Below, piece by piece: positions 36,800-49,870 of a DNA stretch of 64,000 bases. The DNA lies in NCBI GenBank assembly GCA_023079485.1, contig CM041092.1, positions 4,712,627 through 4,776,626 of the forward strand. The letters run 5' to 3'. The notes beneath the pieces are model-generated. The model did not search any database. It was not told where the DNA came from and saw only the letters and a program-made list of their open reading frames with translations. Position 1 is the first letter of the stretch, and each line of letters starts with the position of its first letter. The position numbers were made by a program, and so were the translations under genes. Source of the stretch: Archilochus colubris. Lineage: Eukaryota > Chordata > Aves > Apodiformes > Trochilidae.

Positions 36800-36856
36800 C
36801 CAGGCAGGGGGTTGGACCTCCTGTGGTTCTTCCAACCTAAATTTTTGTATGGTTCC
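36800..36856 (+). mobile_element. Possible CR1 3'-end remnant H
   Basis: The string accaggcagggggttggacct, a gap, ttccaacctaaa and then tttgtatggttcc follow the order of a CR1 3' UTR (cagggggttggac, ccttccaaccc, attctatggttcta). Identity is low and only about 55 bp can be matched, so this call is tentative. Confidence 0.5.
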
Positions 36857-39800
36857 AAATACAACCTTTTTTTTCCAAAGAATTATTTAAGGAAATGTGA
36901 AAGACTCCCTAAGGATGCATGAAACATCTCCTCTTCCTCCATATCTGGATTTCTGCATTTCATTTTGTCTCCCAAAAATCTCCACTTGAAAGCACAGCTG
37001 GGGGATTAGGCTTCTTTCCAAAAGAGTTTAAGAAATATCAAGTTCCAATTAGTCTTGAATGTCTTTTTTTTTTTTCCTCTGCTTTACATTCTGAGTTAGG
37101 GAAAAATAATAATGACTCCCCATGTAGAAAAAGGAGAATTATATACAGAAGGATTATTATTACTATTACAGATTTTACTTGAGTGATTATATCCAGGCCA
37201 CTTAAATTTTCTTGGCTTATTTATTCAGGAAAAAAATATTAGGTGAAGGATTACACCATTTACACTGTAACTTCTGAGAAGAAACGTGGCAAAGCAAAGA
37301 ACAGGACTCACCCTGGCATAATTTGATAGGTTTTGGTGAAGTTACACCAGGGACTAATTTGGCCTGGGAAGTTGGTAATCATGTACCACAGATGTTGCAG
37401 TATTTGAAGGCAATGGCCCATGATAGCAGAAGGAACAATATTATGCCTCAAAGGACCTATCAAGTGAATGAGATGTGAGAGAGGATTTTTACACAAACTC
37501 TGACTCAGTACTGGTTGCAAGATCCAAGTGTGCCTAAGAAAATGCACACTGAATCTTAGCTTTTTAGATTAAACCTCCTGATTTCTTTTAGAGCAACCAG
37601 AGGGTATTATTATATCATCATCTCCTAGCTGCCTGTATAGCAATTGACAGTTCAATACACAATTGGCATTTCTGTTTTTTTGCCATAGTCTGAAAAATTT
37701 TGAATTAATATCTTCGTGTATAGCTGAAAATCCTGCAAAAGTTTTGTCTTCATAGAAATATTTAAAGTGAGTTAATAAAGTATTTTCAAATATTTACTGT
37801 GAGAAAACGTATGTAAAGATCTAAAGACGTTATGTAGTTTATCATCTGGAGAACAGAGGTGAGAGAACTCTTAGAAATGGGACATTTATGGGTTGTACTT
37901 TGTGATTAAATAGCAGCAGCTTTAACCAGCCACAGTACTACTGTCATAGTACTAGAATAAAAGTGACACTTCCTCTTGTAAAAGGGTAATGAGGTTGCAC
38001 GTGTGTGTAGCTCTTCTGTAATTTAAAATCAGGTACAGAGCTGCACAAACTGATTCATTTCTCCCACTCAAAAAAACCAGAGGAGACTTCCCAAACCTTT
38101 CACATGCCCCAAGGTGTAAATATTTTGCCCTTTCTTATAATGGAGCCAAACTCTGAATGCCTGGGGGCTCATTCCCAGGTGGTTTAAAGAGGCAGCTCAG
38201 GAGCTCTGTCCTCTTGGGTTTCCTTCCCTGGGCAAGTTGTAAGGGACAAAGATGGTGAACCTCAAAAGAAGCTTTGGTTTCCTTACTACTTCTTTAACTG
38301 ACATTAAAAAGAACTTCCCAGCAGCTCCAAGTACCTGGAGGAGTCCATTTACTCTTCTGGTTACTGAATAGCATGGTGCTCAATATTGTGAGAAAATGTC
38401 TTCTGCACTTTCTCCTTTCCTAGCAGTTTGGTTTGGTTTTTTTCGAAGTTTATTCCAGCTTTGTTGCTGAAAGGTGATGTGAGTCTCAGATTCTGCTCCT
38501 ATTGGCATAAGTTTTGGAATTCTTCATTGTTGTTGGTTTTCTATGCATGTGTTTAGATTAAAAGGCAAAGTACATTCATTAAGGCTTAGGCAGTTTAGCA
38601 TAATTAATTGTACAATACAAATAATTTAATTAAGTTTAAACATACCTAAATTAAAGTCCTCAGAAGCCACATTTTTATACTGCCAGACATATACTCTCTG
38701 GAGATTATTTTTTTTTACTGTATTTGGTGCAAGGAAGTACCAGAGAATAGAACCAGTCCAAAAAAACCCCAAACCCTAAAGAAGGGCCCCTTGCAATAGG
38801 AAGAAGGGGGTTGAGTGCTCTTACTGTAAGACAAGTGATTCCTCTCAGCTGTTGCATGGCTATTGCACTAAGGCTGCAGTGATTCCTGGCTCTCTGTCCC
38901 TTCAATCCCTCTCCTAGAAAACTTTTCTCTTGCCCCCTATAACAATGTATATTATAATATTTCATTGCAATTAAACAAATGACAGTTTGCACTCCTGTGC
39001 TATGGAAAATAAAAAATGGAAGATGTGTCTGTCAGCCCCATGCTGTCTCCAGACAACTATGATTTCTTCATTACTCTTCCCATGATTGGATGTCAATTAG
39101 TGACTTAAAAATAAAGTCTTCATCAAGTTAGCAGTCCCTTGGGCTCGTGGAGCTCCCAGCACCTCAACCATTTTATCTGATTCATTATATAGCTAGAAAT
39201 GAAGTAACTGCTGTCAGGTTGCACTGGGGAGAGGGAGGAAATGAGCTCCTGTGTGCTGGGAGAGCTCAGAGACCCATCCTCCATCCAGAGGGACCATGGA
39301 GCATCCTCTGAGAGACTTGTCCTTAAACCAACTCCTTTCCACTTGGTGAGTGTTCTCACCTACATAATACAGACACATATAGATACGCCTTGCACTGCTA
39401 ATTTGTGCCTTTCTGCTACTCAAGGAAAAGGTTTAAAATTAAAATACCTGCCCACAAAGGTCTTTTCAGCTGATTTTTCCAAGATTGAGCCCAGCTGAAA
39501 GATTTTGTATTGACAGCTCATGAAACATTTGTAGAAGTGACATCTGCCTATTAAAAATATCCCTCTTCCTTTTCCTTGTCCTTGGGGATTTCAAGGCTGC
39601 AAATCATTTTCAGGAGAGATGTGACTTTAGATCAAGTTATGTAAAAATATATCATTTCCATCAGGTGAAATAATCACTGCATGATACAGGAATATTAAAC
39701 AGCTGCCTTCCTACCTGGTATGCCCAGGAAATTTCAGAGTTTTCCTCTAGATGTCTTCCATTGTAATTTTGTATTGTGACACCTGTAATTGTATATAGCA

Positions 39801-41419
39801 ATCTAGATTTTAAAATCCTGACAAGGCTACTGTGGGTTCCCCAGCACACATAAATCCATCACAGCGAATGAGATAGATTTTAAATTGATGGTACCACACC
39901 AAGCACTGAAATAAAAGCACTAGCAGCACTTATCCTTGTAGACTAATAGCTGCAAATGATTTTATGAATCATTAGTTCAGATCTTATTGTCCTATCCATT
40001 TTAAACCATTTCTAGATCAGTGCTTTTGTTGCCTGTGATACGATGTTAATAGGCTGCTGAAAAGGATGCAGTTTCTAGCAGTGTGTCACAGCAGCACTGC
40101 AGTGATGGAAGGGAGTTTGCAGTATTGCAATCACTGATTAATCACTCTGATTCAGGTAGTTCAGTGCTTTTTCAAGAGACTTTTTCCTCTCAGGTAGTAG
40201 CCTGGGAACAAATCCTGCTCCTGAGCATGGATTATCTGCTGCTGAGTAGTTATGCTTGAATGATAACATGGGGCAAAAATCCCTCAGGTTTTGTTACCCC
40301 AAAAGTGCTCCCTTAAATAGCAAACCAGCAGGAATCAGCAAACCAGTGTTTCAGTGTTCCTTTGATTTCTGCTTCAGGTTCTGTTGGGAATGCTGAGAGC
40401 AAACTTGAGCATCAGTTTGCAGGTGGCTGATGGTGGGAGCTGGGAAGGAAGGGGAGACAAGGATGGGTGTTGTGCCCTCACACCCTCTCCACAGTGGAGT
40501 CTTTCCCCTTCTGATTACACTCTGGGCTTGCTGTATTTCCACCAAAGAGAAGTGCTGAGAGATGTTTTCTTCTTCAGCAGGTAAATAAGACCACAAATTC
40601 CCAGTTTTGTGGAGAAAGCATCACCTCAGGGCTCTGCTCTAAGTCTGCAAAAAAAAAAAAAAGATCCCATTAAACAAATGTGGGCACTTTTCTTCACAGT
40701 AACTCTGCATTTAACCAGTCATTTTTCCTGTTCAGTTCAATTAGTTTTTCCCAGTGTTTCTCAAAACACCATGTGGTCAATGTCATAGGTGATTTGCAGC
40801 AGTTAGCTGTGGAGCTCTCACTAATGTGAGTGGTACTGTATTGATGGATCCTGCTTGAAGTATTTAGCTGCTATTTTCTACCTATCCACCTCTCAAAAGG
40901 TTGTGGAATGTGCTTTTTTGACAACTGGTGTGTTTACTGATGGCATAGGCAGGAGCCCTACGTGATGCACTTGAAGGATGAAGCCAGCACGAGGAGGGCT
41001 TTGCATTGGATGCATTTGGATGCTGGAGGTTCATTGCTCAGCTTTGGAAGCTGTTGATGCCTCTCATTTCAGAGTGTTAGTTACAAAATGCAGGGTGACA
41101 ATTTAGAAAATCAGTGTTTATCAGACTTACACTTTGCTTTCTCCTGCAGCTGAAGAGCATATCTGGGTGTCTTCCAATGCTCCTTTCCTTGGTGAGCAGC
41201 TGTGCTCTGGCAGTGACTGTCCTGGCCATGGCTGTATAGGTTTATTTGCCTCCCAATATCAGGGACAGTGACATTATGGTCTGTGGAAAGGCCACAGATC
41301 CTACTGCATGCCTAGGGATGTAAACTTGATAATCACAGCAGTTTCAAATAAAGCTCTTTACAAGTAATTAATAACTACAAAGAGCAACCAAAACTATCTT
41401 AGGTGGTTATTTTAAAGCA

Positions 41420-41456
41420 AATAAGTCTCAAGTCTCAATAAGTCTCAATAAGTCTC
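41420..41456 (+). repeat. Short tandem array of a 10-bp unit
   Basis: Three full aataagtctc units and one 7-bp partial unit (aagtctc) lie head to tail. Confidence 0.9.
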
Positions 41457-42634
41457 CCTACTTTTTGGGTCAATAGGTATTTAATATTAAATAAAAAGGT
41501 GAAATAGAATTGGGTAGAAAAAACCTGATGTGTGTACTCCTACTCAGACAGGCAGAGCAGTGCTCATGTTTTACACCTTCCTGTTGTCCTCCCTGGAGAA
41601 GTTGGGTCAACCACCCCATGGAGCAACCTTTCTTCTCTCTCTTAAGTATAGAGAAGCAAGGGAATTAGGCTCTTCATCTTAGATATTGTGACAGTGATGG
41701 TATGATGTCAAGTCCTTAACACAATGGCAGAAAAACAATCTGTGGATCCATTGTTACTTAATTATGCTGTTGAATCCAGGAGGATCAGAGGTCAGCAATA
41801 ATCTGGTTAATGTATGGAGCTGGTGTGCTGGAGGGCCTGCACTTGAAAGGGATGTGCTCTCTGTAATGGTAAATTCTTGGAAACTGTTACAGTTTTAATG
41901 TTGTTACTGCTGCATTTCATTTGCTTTTCCTTCTACAGTTGCTAGTAAATGATGTTGAATCTCTTTTCTCTTCTGTATCCCAGATGAGAGAGTGACATCC
42001 AGGTATAGCTCATCTGATGTGAAAGTTAGACTCAGATCTTCCCCCCCCCTACCCCTTTTTTCTTCTACTGTGTTTTAAATTCACAGGCTGTATTTTCTGG
42101 CTTACAGGACTAAAAATAATATAAAGCTGTGAATTTTCCAGATGCCTGTAAATAAAACGTTCAGGCCTGGCAACATTTTTAAGTCGCAGCATATTGTGTT
42201 GTGTTATATTAACAGGTGCAAAAGTCAGATTCTGCTACTGACATGTTAACACTGAACTTTTCAGGCAGATAGATAGATAATTTTGTATTTAGATCATGTT
42301 ACCAGGCACATTATTCAATCACTGCACCAAAGACCTTGAACACAGAGAGGCTGACATTGATAGCTGCTGAACGTGCTGCGGAGGTTACAGCAGAGCTCTC
42401 TCTGTCATTATGTGCCTCCTCCTTTTTAAAATAAGCTGAAGGAGTAAAAAAGAGGGAAGAAATGCAAGAAGTTTTCTAGAGGATGACTGTAAACCTTGGA
42501 AGATGGATGGGTGTTAAATCCAGCTCATGTAGGAGGCTCCTTCAGCCCAATGTGACCCACATCCTTGCTAGAGGAAACGAGAATGGCACAAAGTCAATGT
42601 CACTCTCCTTAAGTTTTTTTGTGTGGGGGTTTGG

Positions 42635-42661
42635 TTTTTTTTTCTTTTTTTTTTTTTTTTT
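42635..42661 (+). repeat. T-rich tract
   Basis: T9, one C, then T17. The open frame ending in a run of phenylalanines over this tract is an artefact of it. Confidence 0.85.
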
Positions 42662-43126
42662 CCATTGAAGGTTAATCATGGAGGGATCTCATGTCATTTA
42701 AATTAGAATAATACATCAACTTCAGTAGTGCTACCAGGATTTCCACCAGATGAGGATCAGTTCTCAAGCCCTTCCAGAGGTTAGCAGGGGCTATCACATA
42801 CCTGAGTCAGCCTTCTCTATTTGCCTTCATCAGTTCCTGAACACTGTGCTCAAACATATCATGATAGTCATCAATTCCCCTCACCAAACAAGCAAGAAAA
42901 ATTCCAGGAAGGTTTTTCTGTCATTGCTGATGTTCATAATGTAGTGAGATTGATGGATTGCACAAAAATCCTCACTGTGGCAATGGCCTATTTTGAAATG
43001 CATCAGAAAAGGAAAGGTCTTTAGTGCAGAGGTGTGCAAAAATATTTAAAGGTATTTTGGTGAAATGTACTGGATTTAGAAGGGATATGAGAGTATTGGG
43101 AAGAAGCATATATTTAAACAAATTTT

Positions 43127-43600
43127 CTGCCCCTGTACTCAGCCCTGGTGAGGCCACACCTCGAGTCCTGTGTCCAGTTCTGGGCCCCTCAGTTCAGGAA
43201 GGATATTGAGGTGCTGGAGCAGGTCCAAAGGAGGCAACTGGGCTGGTGAAAGGACTCGAGCACAGACCCTATGAGGAGAGGCTGAGGGAGCTGGGGGTGT
43301 TCAGCCTGGAGAAGAGGAGGCTCAGGGGAGATCTCATCGCTCTCTACAACTCCCTGAAAGGAGGTTGGAGCCGGGGGGGGGGTTGGGCTCTTTTGCCAGA
43401 TGACTTTCAACGAGACAAGAGGGCACGGTCTCAAGTTGTGCCAGGGGAAGTTTAGGTTAGATATTAGAAAGAAGTTCTTTACGGAGAGAGTGATCAAGCA
43501 TTGGAATGGGCTGCCCGGGGAAGTAGTGGATTCTCTGTGTCTGGAGATATTTAAAAAGAGACTGGATGTGGCACTCAGTGCCATGGTCTGGGAACTGTAG
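43127..43600 (+). pseudogene. CR1 ORF2 C-terminal remnant (copy E), broken
   Basis: The frame is interrupted by the 1-bp deletion at about 43234 shared with D and again at the expanded G run. Open pieces are 43246-43455 ([22 protein letters not shown]) and 43400-43600 (NIRKNFF-like, WNGLPGEVVDS). The usual ORF2 stop (TAG after ATG GTC) has become TGG, so the last frame reads on for three codons (W, E, L) to a TAG at 43598-43600. It is not functional. Confidence 0.9.
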
Positions 43601-43671
43601 TGGTGGTTCAAGGGTTGGACTTGATGATCTCTGAGGTCCCTTCCAACCCAACCGATTCTATGATTCTATGA
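43127..43671 (+). mobile_element. CR1 LINE copy E, 5'-truncated
   Basis: Begins at ctgcccctgtactcagccct and ends in GATTCTATGATTCTATGA at 43671. It shares with copy D the frameshifting ggcaactggg block (43231-43243) and with copy C the gccagaYgactttcaac block (43395-43411). Its own changes include gagtcctgtg near the start and a pure G10 run at 43373-43382 where sister copies have interrupted G-rich sequence. Like B and D, it is cut at the 5' end close to the tactcagccc motif. Confidence 0.96.
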
Positions 43672-46600
43672 AATGTGTAAATCATGAGGCTGAAACTTGT
43701 CATTGTGCTTTAAATGACATTTTTGCAAGGACATCCCTTTTATAGTTTAATTTTTGTTATTTGTAATTAAAAGATGTAGTGTGTTGGGAACAGTGTTTAA
43801 GGAAGCCTTAGTGTTACTATAGCACACAAAAGCTTTTACAGGAGGTAAAGTTCTTATCAGTAAGATTAAAAAATATCATTTCTTGGAAGTCCTTATAGTC
43901 AACATCATACATGCAGACATTGCTGTGGAAGGCAAATTAGTTTTCTTATATAATTTGTATCTAAAAAGGGAAAGGATCAAAGCTGAGGATCAAGGTAAGT
44001 TGGTGGCACATGTAAACATTCATCAATATTATTTAGCTCCATTTATGAATTGGGGAAAATGTGTGTATAACTGTAAAAAAAAAAATCTCTTTATTTGATC
44101 CACAAATGACCTCAATACATGTGTCTGACTGCCTTTATCACTATAAACAGGGGAATTTTTTATACAGTTGAGAAAATCATGGCTTTACAGAGACAGAAGG
44201 CACAGACACTAAATCCCAGCAAACATCACTCGCAAAACTAACCTTCCACTTGCATCTGAGAAGCAGCATTTCACCTTGGAAACTATTTCTTGATCTTGAG
44301 CACTTGACAGTCAGTGAACTGTTTTGTGTGGTCATCGAGATCAAGCTATCAGAGGGACTTCCATGTAAAAGATCACACAGGGCTATCAAGTTTCCTTTAG
44401 CCAAAGCTGAACAATCACAGCAAATCAAACTCCTGCATCCTCTATCAAAAACTTTAATTCCTGCCTCCAAGATTGTAGGTACTCTATCTTATTTTTTTCC
44501 AAGTTTCAAATCAGCTTGCCTATTCTGGCTTCTTGTCAGAAATCTCCTAAATTCCACTGTAAATTTATTCATGAACAATTTATAGCCTCTCAGTCTTGTA
44601 TGAGTTTCAGCCTTTAAAATTAAATAATTCTTCTCCCTCCATGCTGTATACTTCCAAATGTACCTATAAAGAAAAAATGGATCCCTTCTCAGACTTCACT
44701 TTGCTAAGCTTAGCAGACTGATCTTTTTTTAATTTCCTCCTCTTTAATCATCCTACCATAACTTAGCTGCACTTCAGCAAACCAAGATATGTGTAATGGT
44801 TGACAGTATTTTGCATTCCACCCTGCTAATGCTTTACATGGAGGTCTTGTCTCTGTGTAAAACTTCCCTGCATGAGTTATCTCTTGCTAAATTCTGCAAA
44901 TAAGAGAATGAACTCACAAGTTAATTTCAAAAAACTCAGTGCTTACTGGAGTCAGGAATTCTCTTTTTGCTGGCTATGCCTCTTACTGCCTTTTTGCTTG
45001 GGTTGGGCTCAAGCCTCTGCATTCAATATGCAGAAGCTGCTGAGAACCTGGATTTCTCAAAAGTTTTATTGTTGGCTGTTCAAGAACGAGGCATCTGCAC
45101 TTGAGGGATGCAGTTTTCAGGTTGAATTGTAACTGCTCTAAAGCCATCCTGAGCTGGCTTCCACTTGCTCTAAAAACAGAATAAAAACTCACATGCTGTC
45201 CTCCCTAATTTCATCAACCCTGGCACAGGACAAGTCCTTCAGCATGCACCAGGAGCCATAAACTTTCAGTTTTACCTATGTCCTGCTCATTTTGCAGTTT
45301 AGGCTCCTTTTGACACCTTGTCTGCTTCCTCAAATTAATGTAAATACCTTTTTTTTTTGCTAATTGAGTGATTAGCCAACATTGCCTGTAGTCTTTATTT
45401 TGTCCTCTGGGATTTTCACCCAGGGCAAGGAAACTCCTTGTTTATCTTGTTCCAGATTGTATTCAAATCTGAGATGCCAAGTGCAGCACATAATATCAGA
45501 AATGTGAAAAACAAACAAAAAAACCTTCCCACCTAATAAATGTCCTTCTGTGATTCCACTTTGTGACCTGCCAGCCAGCTGGATAGCCAGTCAGTGATCT
45601 GAAAATTTTCTCTCTGCTCCTGGAAGTCCCAAGCAGGTGGGAGGGTGAGGCTGTTTAGCAGCAGTGTGGACACCAGTCCCAGGTCTGAGTGCCACCACCT
45701 GCCTGACCTCTCCATCACCAGAGCTCTACATTGGGAAATGAGAGCTCTCTGCCCCCTGGCAGAGACTGAGGACCTTGGTTAATAAGAACTGTAAAGAGCA
45801 GAGAAATGTTCCAGGCAGTCAGTAGAAGAGCTGAGATGATAACTTGCAGTCTCTTTGCCTGCCCCTCAGTGCTCTTTGAGCTGAAGTTGAGGGTATTGTG
45901 AGTGGCTCTCAGGGCAAACCTGTGGCATTTTATCCATTTCTGCAGAAGCAGAACTGCAGAATTCATGACACTCCCCTAAGGCCAAGTGGCAGGTCTGTAT
46001 ATCTCTCTGGAGGCTTCTGTGCTTTAACCTCTGGCCAAGCATCTTCTCAGGGCTCCATTCTGGCCAAGGTGAGGGTTTGAATGAGTGACCTGGGATAAAT
46101 AAGAAGAGGGAGCTGGTACTCACTGCCTCCCTGGCAGGTCAGGCTGGATGGCAGGGAGGTGTGAAACCCATCTCTGGGCCACCACAAGTCAACCATGGGG
46201 TGGTGGTAGTAGGTGGCTGAGTAAAGAGGTGGTACAGAAACGTGGCAGTATCTTGCTGAATGAGTAAAATTCCTCTCTGAGATGGGCACTGAGTGAGGTG
46301 CTCCTTTGCATTCACACTGTTATAGATAAAACAGAGTTGTAAAATACTATGTGTTCTCAAAAACTAAGTGCTGCTTTGTCAGAAATCAAATCTAAGCCCT
46401 TAGCCATGTTAGACCAATACTTCTCATTTAATACCCATACAGCATTGTACTAGGGAGAGGCCACAGAAGATGGTGCTCCCAAGCTGTCTGCTTTTGGGAG
46501 GAGAGACATGAAAATGCTGGAAAGCATCAAAGCAGGGTTCCCTCTCTCCCTGGCTTGGAAACCACCCTGCCAGTGAGGGCCACCTCTGTCCCTCCCTGTC

Positions 46601-47619
46601 CTCTCTGCTGTGCCCAGCTCACTGAGTTCAGTAGGCTTCAGCTCTTGTCTTAAATGATCTGAAAGCAGCCACTTGACTCTAATTCTTTTGCAGTGGATGT
46701 TAGGAAGAAATTGAATCCACTCTTGATTATGAAATTCCTCCCTTATTCACAATTTGCTAGCTGAAAAGAAGATGCAAGTGAGAGTACTTTTTAAACCAGT
46801 GGATTTCTATTTTGATAAAGTTAACCATGCAGTACAGGCCTCAAAAATCCCCAAACCAGGTATTATAAGAAGTGTGAATTTTCTTACAGGAGAACCAAAC
46901 TAGTTTTGGGAATGCACACCTGCAAAAGAGCAGGTGGATTTTATAGACTGCAAATAACCCTTCCTCTGCCATATTTCAGGTATCAACAGAGCAGTTCTGC
47001 TCTGGGGATGTTCCTGCATTCAGCTCCTAATGATGTGCTGCCACAGAGGCTGAATGGCTGTGGATGTCAACATGGTTTTCCCACCTCACATCAGACTACA
47101 TGTTGGATTTCTTCCCCAGGGTCTGTTAGGAGTTCCCTGTGTAGGGATACCTGGCTGTCCTCACTCTGCAGGAAGTTTGCCATCTGAATACATCAGGTTT
47201 CAGCCCGTTTGCTGTAAATGCAGGTGAGAAACACGCCAGGGATTAGGTGTTGGGTGAGCAAAGGCCATGAGAAAGTTCCCTTTAAGAACTGAAGGTGAGA
47301 TATGTAAGGGATGGAAACCACCTTCTTGCAAATGAGCCCCAGAGGCTGCCTGGCTTGGTTGACTTGATGAGTGCTTCTGTATTCTGCAGAAAATGTGATA
47401 TTTTTATGTGTGGAGGGTAAGAGAACAGCTATCATAGGTAAAGAGTATGTCATTTATTTAAAAACAGTAAAATGTAGATCTCTCCCTCCAGATTATAATT
47501 GCAGCCCCTTGCAGAAGGCAAGCTGGAATCAGCTCCCCACAGATGCATGTAGATGATTGTGTGATTTCTGTGGCTGAAGGCTACAGAGGGGAATAACAGA
47601 GGGAAAAAACCTACAGAAA

Positions 47620-47639
47620 GTGTGTGTGTGTGTGTGTGT
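47620..47639 (+). repeat. (GT)10 microsatellite
   Basis: Ten uninterrupted GT units. Confidence 0.92.
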
Positions 47640-48459
47640 TAAGTGCCTTCAGTCTGAAAGCAGTCTTTAGAAATACTTCTTTGAAAGACCATATTGACAG
47701 GCTCAGTTCTGAGCACCATTCCACTGATTACACAGAATTATAGTCTCCTTTGGACTAAAATGCATGGCTATTAGATGGATTTTTAGTCAGGTGTTATGCG
47801 AGTCTCAAAGAATGACAACCAATATACTGGAACAGTTAGGTTTTCTTTTCTATTACTAGTGGCAATGTTCTCCTGAATATTGAAAGAAGTGTGCATTTTC
47901 CACTGAAAACCTCGTGGATAAAAGACATCAGATAGCAAGGACTGTTGTGTCTGGAAGAACACATCCTGACAGCAGAGGAAAATGGGGTCACCAGATACCA
48001 ACTATTCAACTTCAAGGGGTTCTCCTACTACCCATGTGCTGTCATTGTCTCTCTTTTCCCATCCTCTGTGCCTTCAGTCATACATCATTGCCTTCAAGGC
48101 TTACTCAATTTTTTTAAAAGCAATTCTCTGCTTTTTTTGGGCTGTTCTGTAGAGCTCCTGCCACAATAAGAGCTTGGGTCCTTTCATCACACTTGCCTCA
48201 GGTGTGGTATTTACAGCATCCTCAGGAACAGCCACTATTTGATTCCCATAGGTACTGACTGTGGCTTTAACTTTTTGTGGTACCCACCTCTTGTCTCTGC
48301 TTCACCCCACGTTTTGGCTGTGAGATGGTTGTTGTGGGGATGGTCAGCACAGGCTCACTGTTTGTACAGCACTTGCTGTACACCAATCCTGCTCCCAAAC
48401 CAGAGTTTTTAACTGTGGCCACATTACAAATCCGTTGACAAGGTCAAGCCAGCTGTTAC

Positions 48460-48494
48460 AAAAATTAAAATTAAAAAAAAAATTAAAATTAAAG
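48460..48494 (+). repeat. A-rich AAAATT-type repeat
   Basis: AAAATT units flank a run of ten A residues in a nearly symmetrical arrangement. It is low-complexity sequence. Confidence 0.8.
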
Positions 48495-49618
48495 CTAACT
48501 TTTGGCTGTCTTCTTCTGTGCCAATGCCCTTCATTTACAGAAAGAAACACTCTTCCTGTGTCCATGGATCTCTCATGCTTTTTGCCCAGTTCTCTCTCCC
48601 ATCTAAGTTATCCCTGCAGTTTCTTTCTGGTACCTTAATTGTGCAATGATGGCTCCAAGCCATGGAGCAGAACTGAGGTGCTGGGAGGCTCCTGCACAGC
48701 TCATCAGACTTTGGGTATTGCTTTAGGGTTCTTGTCTTTACTTTTTCACACCTTTGGTGAGCCCGCAGCACAGGCACAGCAGGGATGATGAACACAGTGA
48801 TGATGCCACTGGCCATGGGGCAAGGATTCCTCTCCCTTTGTGCATCTGTGAGTGCCTAACAACTGTTTCCCCCTGGATTTTGAAGGATACTTTGCAGATT
48901 ACTGTAATTTAAAAGGTTAGGTGAAATGGCTGGTGAATTTAATACTGATAGCATTGTCTCATGTCATTTCTTTATGCTTGTTAATGACCCTTCTTTTCCT
49001 TCTGTTCATATTAGAGGGGTGAAACAGTAGTGGAAGTTGAGATACATAGGAAGGCTTTGACAAAAGCCAGTCTTCCATGAAATGGAATCTCAACTTTGAG
49101 GAAAAAAATGACTGGCTAATAAATTACATTCCAAAATGTGTGTTCAAATAGTGCATGAAGTCTCATTTACATAAAGACATGTTTGGGAGCCCTTGAGCTC
49201 TCATTGTTCTGCACTGAACCAGGCTCTCTCAGAAGACAAACAAAAAGTGTCCTGCCTTGCAATCTTAGCATAGAAAACTGCTCTCATGAAGTTGTTTTTC
49301 CCAAAATTAGTCTCTTGACAGACCAATGCAGAGGATGCTCAAGAGTCCAAATATATTGTATGCATTTCCCCTGCACCATCAAAAATCCCATCCACCTTTT
49401 GATGTGTGTGGTCACTGGTGAGGACAACACATGCAGGTTTGGGCCCTTAAAGGAAAGAAAAGGAGACTTTTTTTCCCTCAGAGGAGTATTTTAGGCAGCA
49501 GAAATAATCATGCCAGCTAAAGGTGATCCTGATTAGGGTTTGTAGACCACCTGCTATGGGTTTATTCCTGATTCTCCTCTGTGCTGTGAAGAACTCATCT
49601 ACCTTAAACTCTATGTTA

Positions 49619-49870
49619 GGATGAGGAAATGGCCTCAGGTTGCACCAGGAGAGATTTAGATTGAATATCAGGAAAAAATTATTTCCTGAAAGAGTGGTCA
49701 GGCATTGGAACAGACTGCTCAGGGCAGTGGTGGAGTCCCCATCTCTGGAAGAGTTCAAAACCGTGGAAGTCTGGCACTTTGGGACATGCCTTAGTGGGCT
49801 TGGTGGGGTTGGTTTGATGGTTGGACTTGATCTTAGGGGTCTTTTCTAACCTTAATGATTCTGTGAGTCT
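49619..49870 (+). mobile_element. CR1 LINE remnant F, different and older subfamily
   Basis: The fragment starts at gatgaggaaatggcctcagg and contains the C-terminal ORF2 segment ([30 protein letters not shown]). A 3' UTR of the type gtggggttggtttgatggtt, ggtcttttctaacctt follows, and the copy ends in GATTCTGTGAGTCT. This 3' end differs from copies A and B-E. Small deletions (for example, one TGA lost in ggacttgatgatctt) and a decayed terminal repeat point to greater age. Confidence 0.9.

Larger units (their letters stand above)
36857..43126. other. Non-coding stretch, no gene seen
   Basis: AT-rich unique DNA. The segment at about 38560-38660 is dense in TAATTA/TTAATTAA cores and could be a conserved element or simply AT-rich. 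A short tandem (aataagtctc) array lies at 41420-41456 and a T-rich tract at 42635-42661. No open frame over 100 codons occurs, and none is recognisable. Confidence 0.55.
43672..49618. other. Non-coding stretch, no gene seen; one weak exon candidate
   Basis: Unique sequence. A 153-bp segment at 43842-43994 is bounded by AG and a strong CAAG|GTAAGT donor and stays open in one frame (see findings), but its product is not recognisable. GC-richer parts around 45580-46620 carry several short open frames without recognisable features. A (GT)10 run lies at 47620-47639 and an AAAATT-type run at 48460-48494. Confidence 0.5.
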
